64,000 nucleotides of DNA from Aquatica leii (taxonomy: Eukaryota; Arthropoda; Insecta; Coleoptera; Lampyridae). Numbering within the stretch: the first letter of the stretch is position 1; each line of letters starts with the position of its first letter. Location of the stretch: positions 5,260,937 to 5,324,936 of the forward strand of contig CM069436.1 in assembly GCA_035610365.1 (NCBI GenBank), read 5' to 3'. The position numbers and the translations under genes were made by a program. The notes under the pieces were generated by a model, which ran no database searches, was not told the origin of the DNA, and saw only the letters and a program-made list of their open reading frames with translations. Of the stretch, positions 11,008 through 22,950 are shown in pieces.

Positions 11008-12671
11008 ATGCCACGCGAGTGTAAAAATCATCCCGATAGCTTCTGCTATGTCTGCGGGGAATTAACTTTAAAAGCGCAACGAAAACCCCTTTCTCCGCTT
11101 GTTAAAACAGCTTATAAATTGTACCTTGATTGTCAAGTTGGCGACCAGGACAAAACTTGGGCTCCATCAGTTTGCTATACGACTTGTTACAGCATTTTGA
11201 CCAAATGGCTCAAAGGTACCCGTAAATCAATGCCATTTGCTGTGCCCATGGTTTGGCGTAAACCTCGCTGTCATCTTACAGATTGTTACTTTTGTATGAC
11301 TTCCACCGTCGGGTTTTCGAGCAAAAGTAAGCATACAATTCAGTATCCCAATATTCCGTCAGCTCTAAGACCTGTTCCTCATAACGATACTTTGCCAATC
11401 CCAGAGCCCCCAAACACTTATACTCTAAAGCCAGAAATTGATTTAAAAGACTCTGAGCCACAACCTGGGGCTTCGAATGATACGTTCAATGATGATGAAA
11501 AGTATTCCGCAGATTTAGTTTCTCGGCAACCTCACCTCCTCACTCAATCGGAATTACATGATCTTGTCAGGGATTTGCAGTTACCCAAGACTAAATCTCA
11601 GCTCCTAGGATCGCGACTTCAACAGTGGAATCTCTTGGAAAAGGGAGTAAAAATATCTTCTTACAGGACCAGACAAGCAACCCTAAAATGTCTTTTCTCA
11701 GAAGATAAAGGTTTAGTGTTCTGCCCTAATGCAAATTTATTGATGACAAAGCTACAGATGCCATGTGACCCAGACAAATAGAGACTGTTTATAGATTCAT
11801 CAAAAACAAGCTTAAAAGTTGTACTGTTGGCAAATGGGAATGACTTCCCATCAGTTCCAGTTGCATACTCTGTTGATATGAAGGAAACGTACGAAAACAT
11901 CTTCAGAATCCTTGATAAAATTAGTTATCATGATTATAAGTGGAAACTTTGCGCTGACTTAAAAGTTGTTGCTCTACTTACGGGCCTGCAATCAGGATTC
12001 ACAAAATATTGCTGCTTCCTTTGTGAATGGGATAGCCGAGCCCGAGATAAACAATACATCGTACGGGACTGGCCTCCGAAAAAATCTTATTCCTGGTCAG
12101 AAAAATGTCGCCCACAATCCTTTGGTTCCGAAGGAAAATATTTACTTACCACCTTTACACATCAAACTTGGATTGATCAAGCAGTTTGTGAAAGCAGTGG
12201 ACAAGACAGGTGGCGCATTTCAATTTTTGAAAACTAAATTTCCTCGTATTAGCGAAGCTAAAATCAAAGAAGGCCTTTTTGTTGGTCCCCAGATTAGACA
12301 ACTCTTCCAAGATTATTGAACACCTAAATCGAAAAGAAAAACCAGCTTGGCTTGCATTTCAAAACGTTTGTAAGAACTTCCTGGGTAACCACAAAAGTGT
12401 CGCTCACGTCGAGGAACTGCTTTTAGCGTACAAGGACATATGATGTAACATGTCTCTTAAAGTTCACTTCCTTCACTCGCATCTGGACTTTTTCCTTGAA
12501 AATTTAGGAGCAGTCTCGGATGAACACGGGGAACGGTTCCATCAAGACATCGCTAAGCTGGAGAAGAGATTTTCAAGAAAGTGGAATGCAAGCATGTTGG
12601 CGGAGTACTGCTGATTTTTGAAACGAGAGAGCTGTACCTCAAGGTATAAAAGGAAAGCAAGCACCAAGTAA
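11008..12671 (+). pseudogene. Uncharacterised arthropod transposon protein (putative transposase), copy 1
   Basis: The ATG at 11008 opens MPRECKNHPDSFCYVCGE, a Cys-containing N-terminus. Later landmarks are FIDSSKTSLKVV (about 11785-11820), CADLKVVALLTGLQ (about 11950-11990), the Cys pair CCFLCEWDSRAR (about 12010-12045), LPPLHIKLGLIKQFV (about 12150-12195) and SDEHGERFHQDI (about 12517-12552). Conserved Asp in FIDSSK and ADLK and acidic residues in SDEHGE are candidates for a DDE-type catalytic set; this is inference. The frame is broken by stops at 11781 and 12615, a shift near 12050 and a stop at 12319. The only protein inside a TIR element, it is the likely transposase. Confidence 0.75.
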
Positions 12672-12788
12672 CAATGAATATCTTTTTATTTATTACTGTT
12701 AATAGCTAAAATAGTTCTTTTTCCCATTTAAATTAAATTCATGTCCATGTATTTATTATTATAATAATTAAAATAATTATTATTATCG

Positions 12789-12820
12789 TTCGATAAATAA
12801 ATTATAATTAATTTATCGAA
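12789..12820. other. 32-bp near-perfect AT-rich palindrome
   Basis: TTCGATAAATAAATTATA followed by its near reverse complement ending TTTATCGAA. It lies just inside the right TIR of the CACTG element and after its coding region, next to a second AT-rich inverted stretch at about 12757-12787. It could be a subterminal hairpin or a chance AT palindrome. Confidence 0.5.
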
Positions 12821-12975
12821 AAGTGGTAAAATTAGAGATTTGGGGCTCCCTCAAAAATGGTGGGTGATGGAAGAAAACGGAAGACATATTTGGATTCGGG
12901 ACGTCATTTTACATAAGAATCACCCAGAATAATGTCAAGGTTCGATAAAAAATATTTTTTTGCAGACCAGTGTTA

Positions 12976-13336
12976 CCTGCAAACGCCAACTTAATTTAAA
13001 AAAATCGCTTAATCCTGCTAGTTATTGAACAATTTTTCAATAACATGATCGCTACAAGCGTAATAGAATTAATCGACTATGAAAATTATATAAAAAGAAG
13101 AATTACTTACAATTTAGCGGATCGCGTACCAACAAAAGCGACCGTTCACAATTCAAGTGAAAGTACGCCTCGTTCGCGATCCCTTCACGTAAACGTCAAA
13201 TAAAAATTAAACATTTTACAAACAGTGGGACATCTTCTTGTATTTTGAATAGATTTTATTTATTTGTTAAAATTGCATAATTTGTCATATTGGTTAAGCC
13301 AGGTATTCTACTAGTAACTTTGAAAAACTGACACGA
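12976..13336. other. Interval without recognised features
   Basis: Unique-looking AT-rich sequence between the CACTG element and the third R1/R2 element copy. I see no gene or repeat partner here. Confidence 0.4.
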
Positions 13337-14128
13337 TTTTCCTATAAGGAAATTCTACATATTTTTGTTTTCAAATTGAAGAAAAACATCCAAGTCAAAA
13401 GAGTATAAAGAATTCAGAAAACTTAAGTTTATCATTTTATTTGCTTAAAAGAAGTAATAGTAAAAGTACTAACTATTACACATTAGACAATTTTTATTTA
13501 AATTTTTTTATCCTACGTTTGTATTGACTTCCTAGATTGCTACAATTTTTTTGAAATTTTTCTGCTCGATTTCATTAAGATATAATCGAAATATGGTAAA
13601 TTAAGGTTATGTCATATCGACTAACCCCCATATTTGTACGCCTCGATATTGCTTTCCCTTTTAGTAAATCAATTTTTTTTCTAAAAAAATCGTCGCAGGC
13701 AGGATTCGAACTTAGATAATATTTCAAATTCATTGTAAATTATAAATCAAATACCTAATAAACTGTTAATGTTAGAATTTTTTTTGAATAAATTAAGAAG
13801 AATTATCACTATAAGAAACTGCAAAAATAATTCAAATAATTTACACAAGTACAAAATTATATAAGAAAAACTGTTAAAAATGGCACCCACTTCCTATCTT
13901 TTGACAGAACAGAATATGAAAAGCCAACTCCATGCCAAATTTCAACTTACTAAAACTTTTGGTTCCAGAGTTATCGTAGGTATATCGTTACACACACACA
14001 GACACCCCAAATATGTTTGTCAAAATTACATTTTTTTGATTCAGGAGACCTTGAAACTTAAAATTCTGCAAAAGTAATGTTTTGGAAAACAATTGCGATC
14101 GCTATATACCTTCCTTATAGGAAAGTAA
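13337..14128 (-). mobile_element. TIR element (family R1/R2), copy 3, intact
   Basis: The cleanest copy of the family. The left end reads TTTTCCTATAAGGAA and the right end TTCCTTATAGGAAAGTA; each terminus contains the same palindromic core. In minus orientation it has, in order, the CTATAAGG end, a GCGATCGC motif (about 14095-14102), the CTGTGTGTGT-like run, the CAAAAGAT...AACTTGAAAT-like block, the tRNA-like segment (13684-13712) and the R2 half with ATTACACATTAGACAATTTT. No frame is shared with the other copies, so it is non-coding. Confidence 0.65.
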
Positions 14129-14296
14129 AAAGCCAGATTTGTTTGCAAATATTCAAGCAAACTGTAACCAATCTCAGTGATTAACAATTCATACATTGTT
14201 TGGTTTCACTAGTCAATATAACCGCAATTAAGGACATTAAAAACTAGTAATGCTGCTATATATTTAATTGATAAAATTCGTAACAAATACTCTAGG

Positions 14297-15000
14297 TTGT
14301 CTGCATCATCTGCAAATGCTAACCCAGTAGTAAATTTGTTGACGTCGTCTACGTCACTTCATCGTATAGAATTGCCTATTTTTAATAGTCAGCTAACCGA
14401 ACGGCCAACTTTTATTTCGTTGTTTAATTTGTTTGTGGATTACAATACAAATATTAAAAAAAAATCAAGTTATTTAGATGTCCTTGGTATTTTAGAAATC
14501 AGAAACCTCTTCAAACTCTAATTTGCATTACACAATTCAGATCATAGTTCTCGTATAGCTTTTGAAAAAAAATGCTTTTCACAAGAAATTCCTAATTCCT
14601 TCGTATTCAGATTTGATGAATTTTATAACCGAAAGCAGTCGAAAATTATTTCTCATGACTACTGCTAAGCCAAACCGTGGCACCCATTCGACAACTCAAA
14701 CTCCTAGCACTTTTCAATTCCAAAAGCCCCTAACTAAATTAATTAAAAACAAAACTAAAGAAAAAAAAGGAATAAATTCCACGGTCGTCCAAAGAAGTTT
14801 GTTCATCTGGTAAAGTTTCGATATCCGTGATTATTTCGGAGAAAACAATTACACCACCTCTTCTGTGTTATAACTGTAAAGGGTCTAATTTACTGAAACA
14901 TTGTGACAAACCAATAGATTTACATTGTCATGCATGTAGGAACCAACAGTTACCAAATTGAGATGTTCTAATTGCAATCCAAAAAACTAGTCAGAAGGTC
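14297..15000 (+). pseudogene. LTR-retrotransposon gag fragment, BEL/Pao-like
   Basis: The frame at 14297-14521 contains RIELPIFNSQLTERPTF followed by FVDYNT, the pattern of the BEL/Pao gag domain (DUF1759), where IPTF/LPIF is followed by a W/F-rich stretch and an NxS loop. After frame changes, 14860-14975 encodes a Cys/His series (CYNCKGSNLLKHCD, then CHAC and CSNC) resembling zinc knuckles. The remainder of gag and all of pol are missing, and no LTRs were identified. The fragment is truncated and broken by stops. Confidence 0.5.
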
Positions 15001-15159
15001 TAATATTGGAAACGGTCCGACTTCCATTTCAGTTTTTCATAGTCTCATTGTAAATAGTAGTTTAGTTAATAATTGTAGTAACACAGAAATTTCTGTTAAT
15101 AGTTGTAGTATTTCGTCAAAATTAGTTGGACATTCATTAGATAATCAAAAATTTTAAAT

Positions 15160-15320
15160 GCAATAGTAGTTACGATGCTTTGATTTACACAGAAAAAAGT
15201 CAAAAATGTTTCGATTCTACTACAAATGCTTTGTTTTACAACAAAGGCTATAAATATTGTTACGATTTTACAACTGCTCTGTTTTACAACAAAGGCTTTT
15301 ATTATTTTTTAATTAAATTA
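15160..15320. repeat. Short tandem repeat, about 60-bp period
   Basis: The segment TTTGTTTTACAACAAAGGCT (near 15231) recurs as CTGTTTTACAACAAAGGCT about 60 bp later, and a weaker third version (GCTTTGATTTACACAG) lies before them. Each is preceded by a TACGATT or TTCGATT block. No coding potential; origin unknown. Confidence 0.5.
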
Positions 15321-15784
15321 CAACAAAAGCAATTGTAAAGAATTGCAATCAAAATGCATTCTCCAAAACGTATGCAACAAAATTCATAAAGCATCCTATG
15401 ATTGACAATGTCAAATTCGGAAAGATTCCCTTTTCTACTAGAAAACGATAATAATGGTTATTTACAACATTTGCGACTCCAGAGGATGTAAATTTTTCCA
15501 CTACAATTTAACGATAACAAAAAATTTATAGCAATAAAGGCGACTCCCACCTATGATATACAATAGGAATCTCTTATTGAGTTTCTATTTTCAATAATCA
15601 CAAGATTTTTAATCGTTACAACAAATCCGTAACGCATTTTATACTTCCAAATAAGCTATTACTGCAATTTCGACAATCAATATGCGATCCAATCGATTTT
15701 TGATAATTAAATCTTAAAACTGGAAGATGATACAACGAAGTTAACTAATGCTTACCTTTTTTAATTGCCTTAATAGTAGTTTAT

Positions 15785-15862
15785 TTCCTGTGTAAATTGG
15801 GCGCTTTTTTCCCAAGAGGGAATTTTTTCCTTTAGAGAAAAAACGTCCAATTTAGACAGGAA
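15785..15862. repeat. 78-bp inverted repeat (hairpin)
   Basis: TTCCTGTGTAAATTGGGCG at the left pairs with CGTCCAATTTAGACAGGAA at the right, continued inward by TTTTTTC and GAAAAAA runs. Pairing extends almost the full length with a few mismatches. It looks like a tiny foldback element or a terminal fragment of one. No flanking duplication is obvious beyond AT bases. Confidence 0.6.
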
Positions 15863-16317
15863 CGAGTTGAATACAACATTTTATTGCTCGAACAGAGACT
15901 AGGAGATCCCCAAAGTCTCAAAATCTCTCAAAAATAATTTGACGTTTATGTTGACAAGTGCGCAAAAACAATAGCAAAAATTATTTATGACAGTTAAGAA
16001 CAATAAAAATTTTTTAAATTCTAACTATTACTTGAAAACAGAACGTACAAATGCATGTTGCAATTTTACGTATGGGTTCGAGTAATAATTACAAATGTAA
16101 CATTAAGCGTTACAATAGCTTTTATATAATTTTTGTAAGAAGGGCGAGTTAAAATTTCAAAACAGAAAAAAACTGGTTGAATTATTTTCATATCAATTAC
16201 TTCTGATTGAGATGTCTCTGGCATCTTATATGATTATACCAAAATTTCAATAGAAATAAGATCGAGTCGAATTTCCCGCTCCCACTTTGTTTAGTTGCTA
16301 CAATGTCTTAATTAGGG

Positions 16318-17862
16318 TCAGGCGGGGTAAGAGTGGACACACAGTTTCGACTTTGCCTTATGGTAAAATAAATATTTTTCACCAGAAGAGATTTTCACCG
16401 AATCTGTATTATTACTATCATCACTAGATTCTACTACCCTTTTCTTCTGAAACGCGTTTGTTTTCTTCTTGTTACTAGCCAATGTTTTCGTTTGAGGTTC
16501 TTTCTCATTTGTGTTTGAAATTTGTGTTGTTTTTTTCTTCTTCTTCTTCTCCTTTAAGGATTCTAGGTAGTCAGTTTCTGTAATTATTTCAGAAATATCA
16601 ATTCTCCTTTTAACATTTTTTACGGTTTTGGTTTGTTGAATGGTCGAGAGTAAAATTGTATCAAACGTCTTACTAGGTGTCCCTATTTGTATTTCTTCCG
16701 AAGCTAGCGGATAATTCTGCAAAACTTGTAATAAACCAGTCGGTTGATGTCTATGGAATAGGACTGATGCATGTATGAGAAGCTTTATAGCGAGCTAATT
16801 TTTCGATGCCAAAACTTTTTTCAGGAATTTCGTCTTTATTGTAAGGATATATGCCGGTTTTGGAAAATCCTTTTTTTATGGTTTCAGAATCAACTTCGGT
16901 CCAAATTTGTCCAATTAAGTCTGCAAACTCGGACTTGCTTAAATATTTGCCGTAATTATGTCTGGACCATTCTGACAATGCATTGTCCCATCTACATTTT
17001 ACTCCTCTAAATACAGCAACATCAAGAGGCTGTAATATGTGGGATGTATGTGGAGGTAGCTTTAGAATTGTTATTCTATGTTCTATTACTGTTTCTACCA
17101 ATTCGATACTAATATGGGATAGATGGCCATCATATATCAGTCATCCAACCGTTATCTGCGACTTGATAGGTTGTACCAGGGAATGCACGTTTTCCAATCA
17201 TCGAGTCCCACTTTTTTTTCCTTTATGCAAAAGCAGTGGCGGAAGTTTATTTCCATCAGCAGATACGCAAAAAAGAACTGTTGTTGACTCACGTCCAGTG
17301 CCAAAAGTAACTCTCACAGTTAATTGGCCAACGAGACAAAACTTTGGTGGTATTTGGGTCTAAGGTAAAGCCTGATTCATCGCAATTAAAAATTCTGTTG
17401 AGAGCTTCTAAATTGTTTCCTTTAATTACTCTAGTCAATTTGTCAAAAAAATCGAAAATAACAAACGGATCTCTAGATTGTCTGGCTCTTGACCGCTGTC
17501 GTTTGCAAAAAGATTTAAACCAATCATGACCCGGTTTACCATCTTGTTTTTAGATTATGTTTTTTCACGTAAGTCTCAACAACACTCAGTATCTCACGCT
17601 TTGACGAACCAAATCCTGTTTTACTTAGTATATTTAGATATTTAACTAGTCTTTGTTCTGCATGTTTCCCTAAATCTGTATTTCTGCCTCTCCATCATTT
17701 AACTTTCAATCCTAATGTTGATCTAGGTATTGAGAATATTTTAGCAGCTACAGATAAGGTCATAGTTCCTTAGTTAATATTTTCCATGGCTTGTTTAAGG
17801 TGTTCTTCTGACCATTTACCTCCGGCGCCTCTGTTTGTCTTCCGCGTGTAATTTCGCGGCAT
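16318..17862 (-). pseudogene. pogo/jerky-like transposase pseudogene (element A)
   Basis: Minus strand, starting at the ATG at 17862: an N-terminal basic stretch (MPRNYTRKTNRG) and a psq-type helix-turn-helix (SVAAKIFSIPRSTLG, about 17760-17715), a CENP-B-like DNA-binding region, then the DDE_1 catalytic core with LIYDGHLSHIS (Asp of the core, about 17135-17105) and LPPHTSHILQPLDVAVF (about 17055-17005). The C-terminus is Lys/Ser-rich and runs into the TIR, so its usual end is missing. Stops and frameshifts lie at about 17790 and repeatedly between 17550 and 17150. Related to the second pogo copy at 23199-25771 but clearly diverged from it. Confidence 0.8.
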
Positions 17863-18269
17863 TTTGTGATAGCTCTAACCTACAAAGCAAACACGAACTT
17901 ATTGACTACTAAAGTAATATTATTACTGCTAACCTGATTGGTTATTATAATTCACTTTTATGCACTCAGTCTGTTAAGAATTGACTCAGAATTATAAAAT
18001 ACAAAACAATCGTTCTTTGTATCGCGACAAACTATTTACGCGTCTATAAGTAAACAAGCAGTGCTACCCCACTTACCCAATACATTTTTTTATGGGGGTA
18101 AATGTGTCGCCAATTTTAATTTATACTGTTCAAACAAAATTTAAAAATATAATTGTGTATAATCAATTACTATAGTTCCTTCAGTTAATTAAATCGGTTT
18201 GGAGGTTTTACAAAACTTAATGTATAATACACTTAGAATTACATAGTTGCTTAGCACATCCTTAGTATT

Positions 18270-18610
18270 ATTTTAGAAGTCTTTCAAAATATCGTGAACA
18301 GTGGCGCTGTAATCGGTTTATGTCAAAATGTTGCTACCATCCGACTTAGAAACATTCGGCGGTACATTTTTTCTAACCTTTTGTCATTGTATTTGTAATT
18401 AACAAGTCTTCATTATTACTTATTTTTATTTAAAATATAAATATCTTATTATTTTTAAATTATAAAATTTTTGGTTGACGTGTTTGTCTTTTAAATGCAC
18501 TAACGTTTTTGAGATTCACTTAGACTTGTCAAATTTTCAACTTTTAGTTTATTAGTACAGATTTTTAACTCAAGGTCACAGTTCACGACATAAGGAAACG
18601 CCTATAAATA
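18270..18610 (+). repeat. Repeat R3, copy 1 (inside pogo element A)
   Basis: This block is the reverse complement of 32320-32645. Shared pieces include GTCTTTCAAAATATCGTGAA with GTGGCGCTGTA nearby, GGTACATTTTTTCTAACCTTT, the CACTAACGTTTTTG region, TAGACTTGTCAAATTTT and GGTCACAGTTCACGACATAA. No coding potential is shared. The other copy is a defined insertion in a gypsy arm, so R3 is a mobile non-autonomous sequence of unknown class. Confidence 0.6.
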
Positions 18611-18729
18611 TATCTCCGTCTTTGGGTTTGAATAACCATGCCCGTTTCGCCGTAATTCTAAATATTAATGCCTAGATAATCAATAATAGTGTAACATTCA
18701 ATAATGTAAAATAAATATATGCAAAACAC

Positions 18730-21700
18730 CAAAGGTGCTCTGTTGCCGGAACGCGCCGGAACGCTGTTCCAGTACTGGTTTGGGGTGAAGAAATTTGTAA
18801 AAAATATTTGGATTAAATTTGCACCAGGATAAAAAATTCATTCACTAGCGTCTTTTGAGTTTACATTTTTTTAAAAACATTATTTTGATATGGTTTAGAT
18901 TTACGTGTTGCTAACCGGCTTACCAGCTGACTCACCATTGGCCATTCCGCCACACACTCGCCACAATCTCAGTCTGTTGTTTAGTTGTTGTCTGCTGTTC
19001 GCGCGCTAATAAGTGTTCACTGTTATAGTAATGTTGTTGTAAAAAGTAATGCAGTTTTTCATTGTGCGGTTTTGATGGTAAATGTGTTTTCTTTGAATAA
19101 TGATTAGGTTTTGTAATCAGTGTTAAAAGTGATAAATGAAACATTAATTAGTTCAAGTAGTCGATTATCAACTACAAGTACCTAACCTAACCTAATACAA
19201 TGGAAGCTACCAATAAAAAACAGAAAACTCTTACATCGTTCTTTAGTAAAGGAAACAACGAGTACGAGTTGACAAACGAGCCTTCAACCACTACCTCACT
19301 TGACATAAATACACTATCAAAATCTTCCCAGATCCTAGTTATCGTGCAACATACCGAATCAGAATCCAAGAAAACGCCGGTATGTCTTAGTAATAAGTTA
19401 TTAACTGTGAACAACTCTCAGCAAGCTCCTAGTCCAACATCTCAGGACTTAACTACTGCCGCTAGGCCTAATAATAATTGGCTTTCTATTTGGTTTCAAG
19501 ACATTTGAGAACGAAAAAAGAGTGCTTTCCCTTAACTAGATTCTAGCAACGGTAAACTTAGCTGTAAAACTTGTAGATATATTGGTAAACTAGGCGCTTT
19601 TAAGCGAGAGCGTTTGAGCATATCCAAAGAATGGCAAGATTACTTGATTCCATTTAATGGGTCAAACAAAACAGCTCAGTTGACTTCCTTGAGAAAAAAA
19701 ATTTTGATCACAAAAACTCCACTAGCCACACCACAGCTGAAAGAATCACCGCTGGGTCTAATAAAGAAAAGATAGAAAATGGTGTTGATGAAATGAACAA
19801 GCTCAGTTCATGTCAACCACAAATGTGTTCAGAACAGCTTACTATATTGCCAAAAACAATAGGCCTTGTACTAATCACTTTGACCTTTTAGAATTGCAAA
19901 AGGTAAATGGTGTAGAAATAGGTGTAGGGTTACATTCTAAAAAAACAGCAATGGAAATTATTAGTCATGTTTCTGAAGAGATGAAAAAAAAACATTGTAA
20001 AACAAATTCAAGAAGTGAATGGTAAAATATCAGTGTTGATCGATGAATCAACCAAGAGCACTTTGATAGTGTATTTGAAGTGTGAGTTTAGTAAGGAGGA
20101 CCCTCCACATTTTTTACTCCTTGATCTAGTTGAACTGCAAGACCAAACATCTAAGACCGTAGCAGATACTTTATTGAACTGTTTGAATAAACACATGTTT
20201 CATGAAGCATTTTTAAAAGAAAACTTAGTCGCATTTCCCAGTGATGGAGCAAGATTTATGCTCGGTAAAAAATCTGGAGTGTCAGAAATATTACTCAAAA
20301 AATATTTTAATCTCATAGTTTGGCACTACTTGAATCACAGGTTAGAACTAGTTCTAGGTGATGCAATTGATGAAGTGGGATCTGTTAACAATTTCCAAAT
20401 TTTCATGGACAAGTTACATTCGTTTTACAGTAAATCGACAAAGAATCAAAGGGAGTTAGCTGATTGTGTTCATGGATTAGGCATTGAAGTAAACAAAATT
20501 GACAAAGTTGTAGGTACTAGATGGGTAGCAAGCTCCTTTAGAGCAGTGACTGCTACTTGGTACTCGTACGAAGCCTTGTACATGCACTTTGAATCAGCGA
20601 AAATTGATAGAGCCAGAACTTCGACAGAATGAGCCATGTATAGTGGCTTGTTAGAAAAGCTGTCTTCCGTCAAATTTTTGATGAATTTGGCTATAGTGTA
20701 TGACATTCTAGCAGTGTTGTCCATGTTATCAGAATCCATGCAAAACCAAAATACAACAGTTGTTTACGCGGATAAACTAATAAGGAGGAGTATCCGGTTT
20801 TTCGAAGCTATGAAGAAAATCCTGGAACAAAAGCTTTAGAAGCCAAAATTGATGTCAAGGAGAAAAAATTTGGTGAGGTTCCACTGACAGAAAATCTAAA
20901 AAACCTTACAATCAAACACCAGCAGTTGGTAATAAGCGTGATAAACAACTTGCAGGCAAGAATGTTCACAACAATTTCCAGCCATGAATGTCGCGTGCAA
21001 AGCACAATGTTACATAAAGCTATCTACGAATCACTCCTAACTGAATTGAAAGTGCTCGACCCTGACATGTGGCCTGCTGATGTGACTGTGGGTTTCGGCG
21101 AAACGGAAATAGAAAGTATGTGTAAAAGATTCAAATTGAGTGTAGGACAAATTAAAACTAGCTTTAGGGATTATCTTAAAAACAACACTAAGATTTCCAA
21201 AACGTTGATTCCTTTGATGAACTGCACAAAAGTGATCCCCTGCAGTACTGCTGAATGTGAAAGAGGATTTAGTCTCATGAACCTCATCATTACACCAACC
21301 CGAACAAGATTGACTGTCCCACATGTGTCAAGTTTAATGTTTGTCAAGATGCACGGCCCAAATTTGAGAGACTGGAACCCAAAACCATATGTAAGAACGT
21401 GGCTCCGGAAGCATAAATCTGCAGACGACACCCGAACGAGACAAGCAAAACCAACTAATGCTGAGATCAACACGTTTTCAAAGTACCTTTAACCTTGGTC
21501 AAATGAAATGAAGTTGTATTTGTGTTACTATACTTTCTACGTTTTGCAACTCAGACTTTTATTAGAAGAAATTGTAAGTACTTAAGTAATATGAAATGTT
21601 ATAAAGTATTAGTAAATTTACAAAATTGTCAAATAAATCACGTTGTTTTTCATACCACTTTGGTACAGTTTTGCACTACTTTGAAGAGTTTGAAGTGATG

Positions 21701-22092
21701 CACATTGTTTCCTTAAATTTATTTAATGTTTAATTTTATTACTATTAGCATTACTTTTGCTTTTGTCCATAATGAATACAGTTTTATAAATTATTAAAAC
21801 AAGTTATGTGAATATTTTGTCTGCAAAGCAAACCCTATGGTAACTTAGTATTATCAAAAACAATAAAAACTTGCCAAAATTTAACAAAAAATCGTATAAA
21901 AACACAACAAATTTCAATCAGTAATTTAACCTCCAAAATAGCGTTAAAACTCGTTTTCAGCTACTTTAATTTCTAAAATTTTCCGAGAGAGGGCCCTCGG
22001 ACCCCCTCTTTCTAGGGGATATTTCATACCGACCCCCCGGTGGACCTCACCATGGGCGTTCCGGTGGTGTAAAATTTACCAGTGCACCCCTG
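18730..22092 (+). mobile_element. hAT transposon (KIAA1586-like type) nested in pogo element A
   Basis: The termini are CAAAGGTGCTCTG (18730) and, in reverse, CAGGGGTGCACTG (22092), each followed inward by a GGAACGC motif. The 8-bp flanks CAAAACAC (18722-18729) and TAAAACAC (22093-22100) differ at one base, the size expected of a hAT target duplication. A long transposase pseudogene fills the inside. It must be younger than the pogo copy it interrupts. Confidence 0.85.
19200..21492 (+). pseudogene. hAT transposase pseudogene, KIAA1586-like
   Basis: The ATG at 19200 opens MEATNKKQKTLTSFFSKGN, typical of hAT proteins of this type. It is followed by a Cys-containing segment (LSCKTCRYIGKLGAF, about 19560-19605), the RNase-H-like core with SVLIDESTKST (about 20030-20062), FPSDGARFMLGKKSG (about 20235-20278) and HYLNHRLELVLGDAIDEV (about 20323-20378), and the C-terminal hAT dimerisation region with STAECERGFSLMN (about 21244-21282). 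Defects: a stop at about 19508, frame changes before 19810 and near 20000, an in-frame TGA at about 20630 (a likely CGA to TGA change) and a shift near 20838. The few lesions suggest recent inactivation. Confidence 0.88.
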
Positions 22093-22950
22093 TAAAACAC
22101 TCAATATTACACTTACCCCGACTGTCCCTATAATTAGTCATTAATGTCAAACTAAATGTTTCTCAAAAACATCGACTTGGCAACATTGGAAAGCTACGCC
22201 TCCCCGCTAGACGAGTAATCTATATACTTTCGCAATGTGTTTGTTTGTCTCAAACATGTAGAAAGTATATTTGTATATGTCTACGGTACGCACTACTTGT
22301 CAATTTATGTTGACATACGTAGTACGTAGTTATTAAAATTAATTCACTCAAACGTTAAACATGGAATATTTATACAATGTATCTTTACCTTGTAGTATAA
22401 ATATGTAAAAGTAAACAGACAAAATGGTCGTTTGACAAATGGTGCGTACCGTTTGTTTACAAAAACAATTTCTATCTCTTACAATGTTGTGTACAATTTC
22501 CAGAGGGAAGCCTAGCTTTCCGTTGTTGCCAGGTCGATGCTCAAAAAGTACGACATAACCTTTATTGATTTATTTATTTACCCTTAAATCTGCTGCTACC
22601 AACCTAAAATAACAAAATTTTATAAATATTGCAGAAAGAAATTTAACTTGTCCCCAATAATTTTGATTCACCCCGTATATCCAGTCCACTCAGTAGTACC
22701 TACTAATAAATGATATAAAGTCTAGTTGGGTAACTGGGCGTATGGGATAACTGGGATGTATGTTTATTTCCATTGCATTTATAAAGTTGAATCTCCCGCC
22801 ATTTAATTGTCAGTTGCCCTTACCTAGTAGTACAAAAACCAAACGGCGTCGAGTAGCACGTGTCTGTTGTTATCGCAGAAAATATTATTTCATGAAAGTT
22901 CTTCAGATGGTGATACCACATATTACACACGCTAAGTATTTTACTTTTGG

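Larger units (their letters stand above)
10410..12972 (+). mobile_element. CACTG-ended DNA transposon with TTA target duplication
   Basis: The left end begins CACTGATCTGCA (10410) and the right end finishes TGCAGACCAGTG (12972). TTA flanks both sides (10407-10409 and 12973-12975). The inverted repeats are about 150 bp long and imperfect; both arms include GATTCTTAT, AAAATGAC and GAATCCAAA blocks, near 10450-10530 and 12850-12920. The termini and 3-bp duplication resemble the CACTA/EnSpm superfamily, but the encoded protein is one I know only as an uncharacterised, widely repeated arthropod protein, so the superfamily is an inference. A second copy of the protein, without clear ends, is at 47230-48135. 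Confidence 0.75.
16316..22128 (-). mobile_element. pogo/Tigger-like DNA transposon A, interrupted by a hAT element
   Basis: The left end begins GGGTCAGGCGGGGTAAG (16316) and the right end, read in reverse, begins GGGACAGTCGGGGTAAG (22128). TA flanks both sides (16314-16315 and 22129-22130), as expected for Tc1/mariner/pogo. A pogo transposase pseudogene occupies the left part on the minus strand. A 3.36-kb hAT element (18730-22092) sits 36 bp from the right end. Without it the pogo copy is about 2.4 kb. It also contains a repeat R3 copy (about 18270-18610). Confidence 0.75.

Noticed and set aside
18060-18110. Possible right end of pogo element A (TACCCCACTTACCC, then GGGGGTAA)
   Set aside because: Similar to the TIR but weaker, with no TA pair; the match at 22124-22128 plus TA fits better, so this is probably a subterminal repeat.
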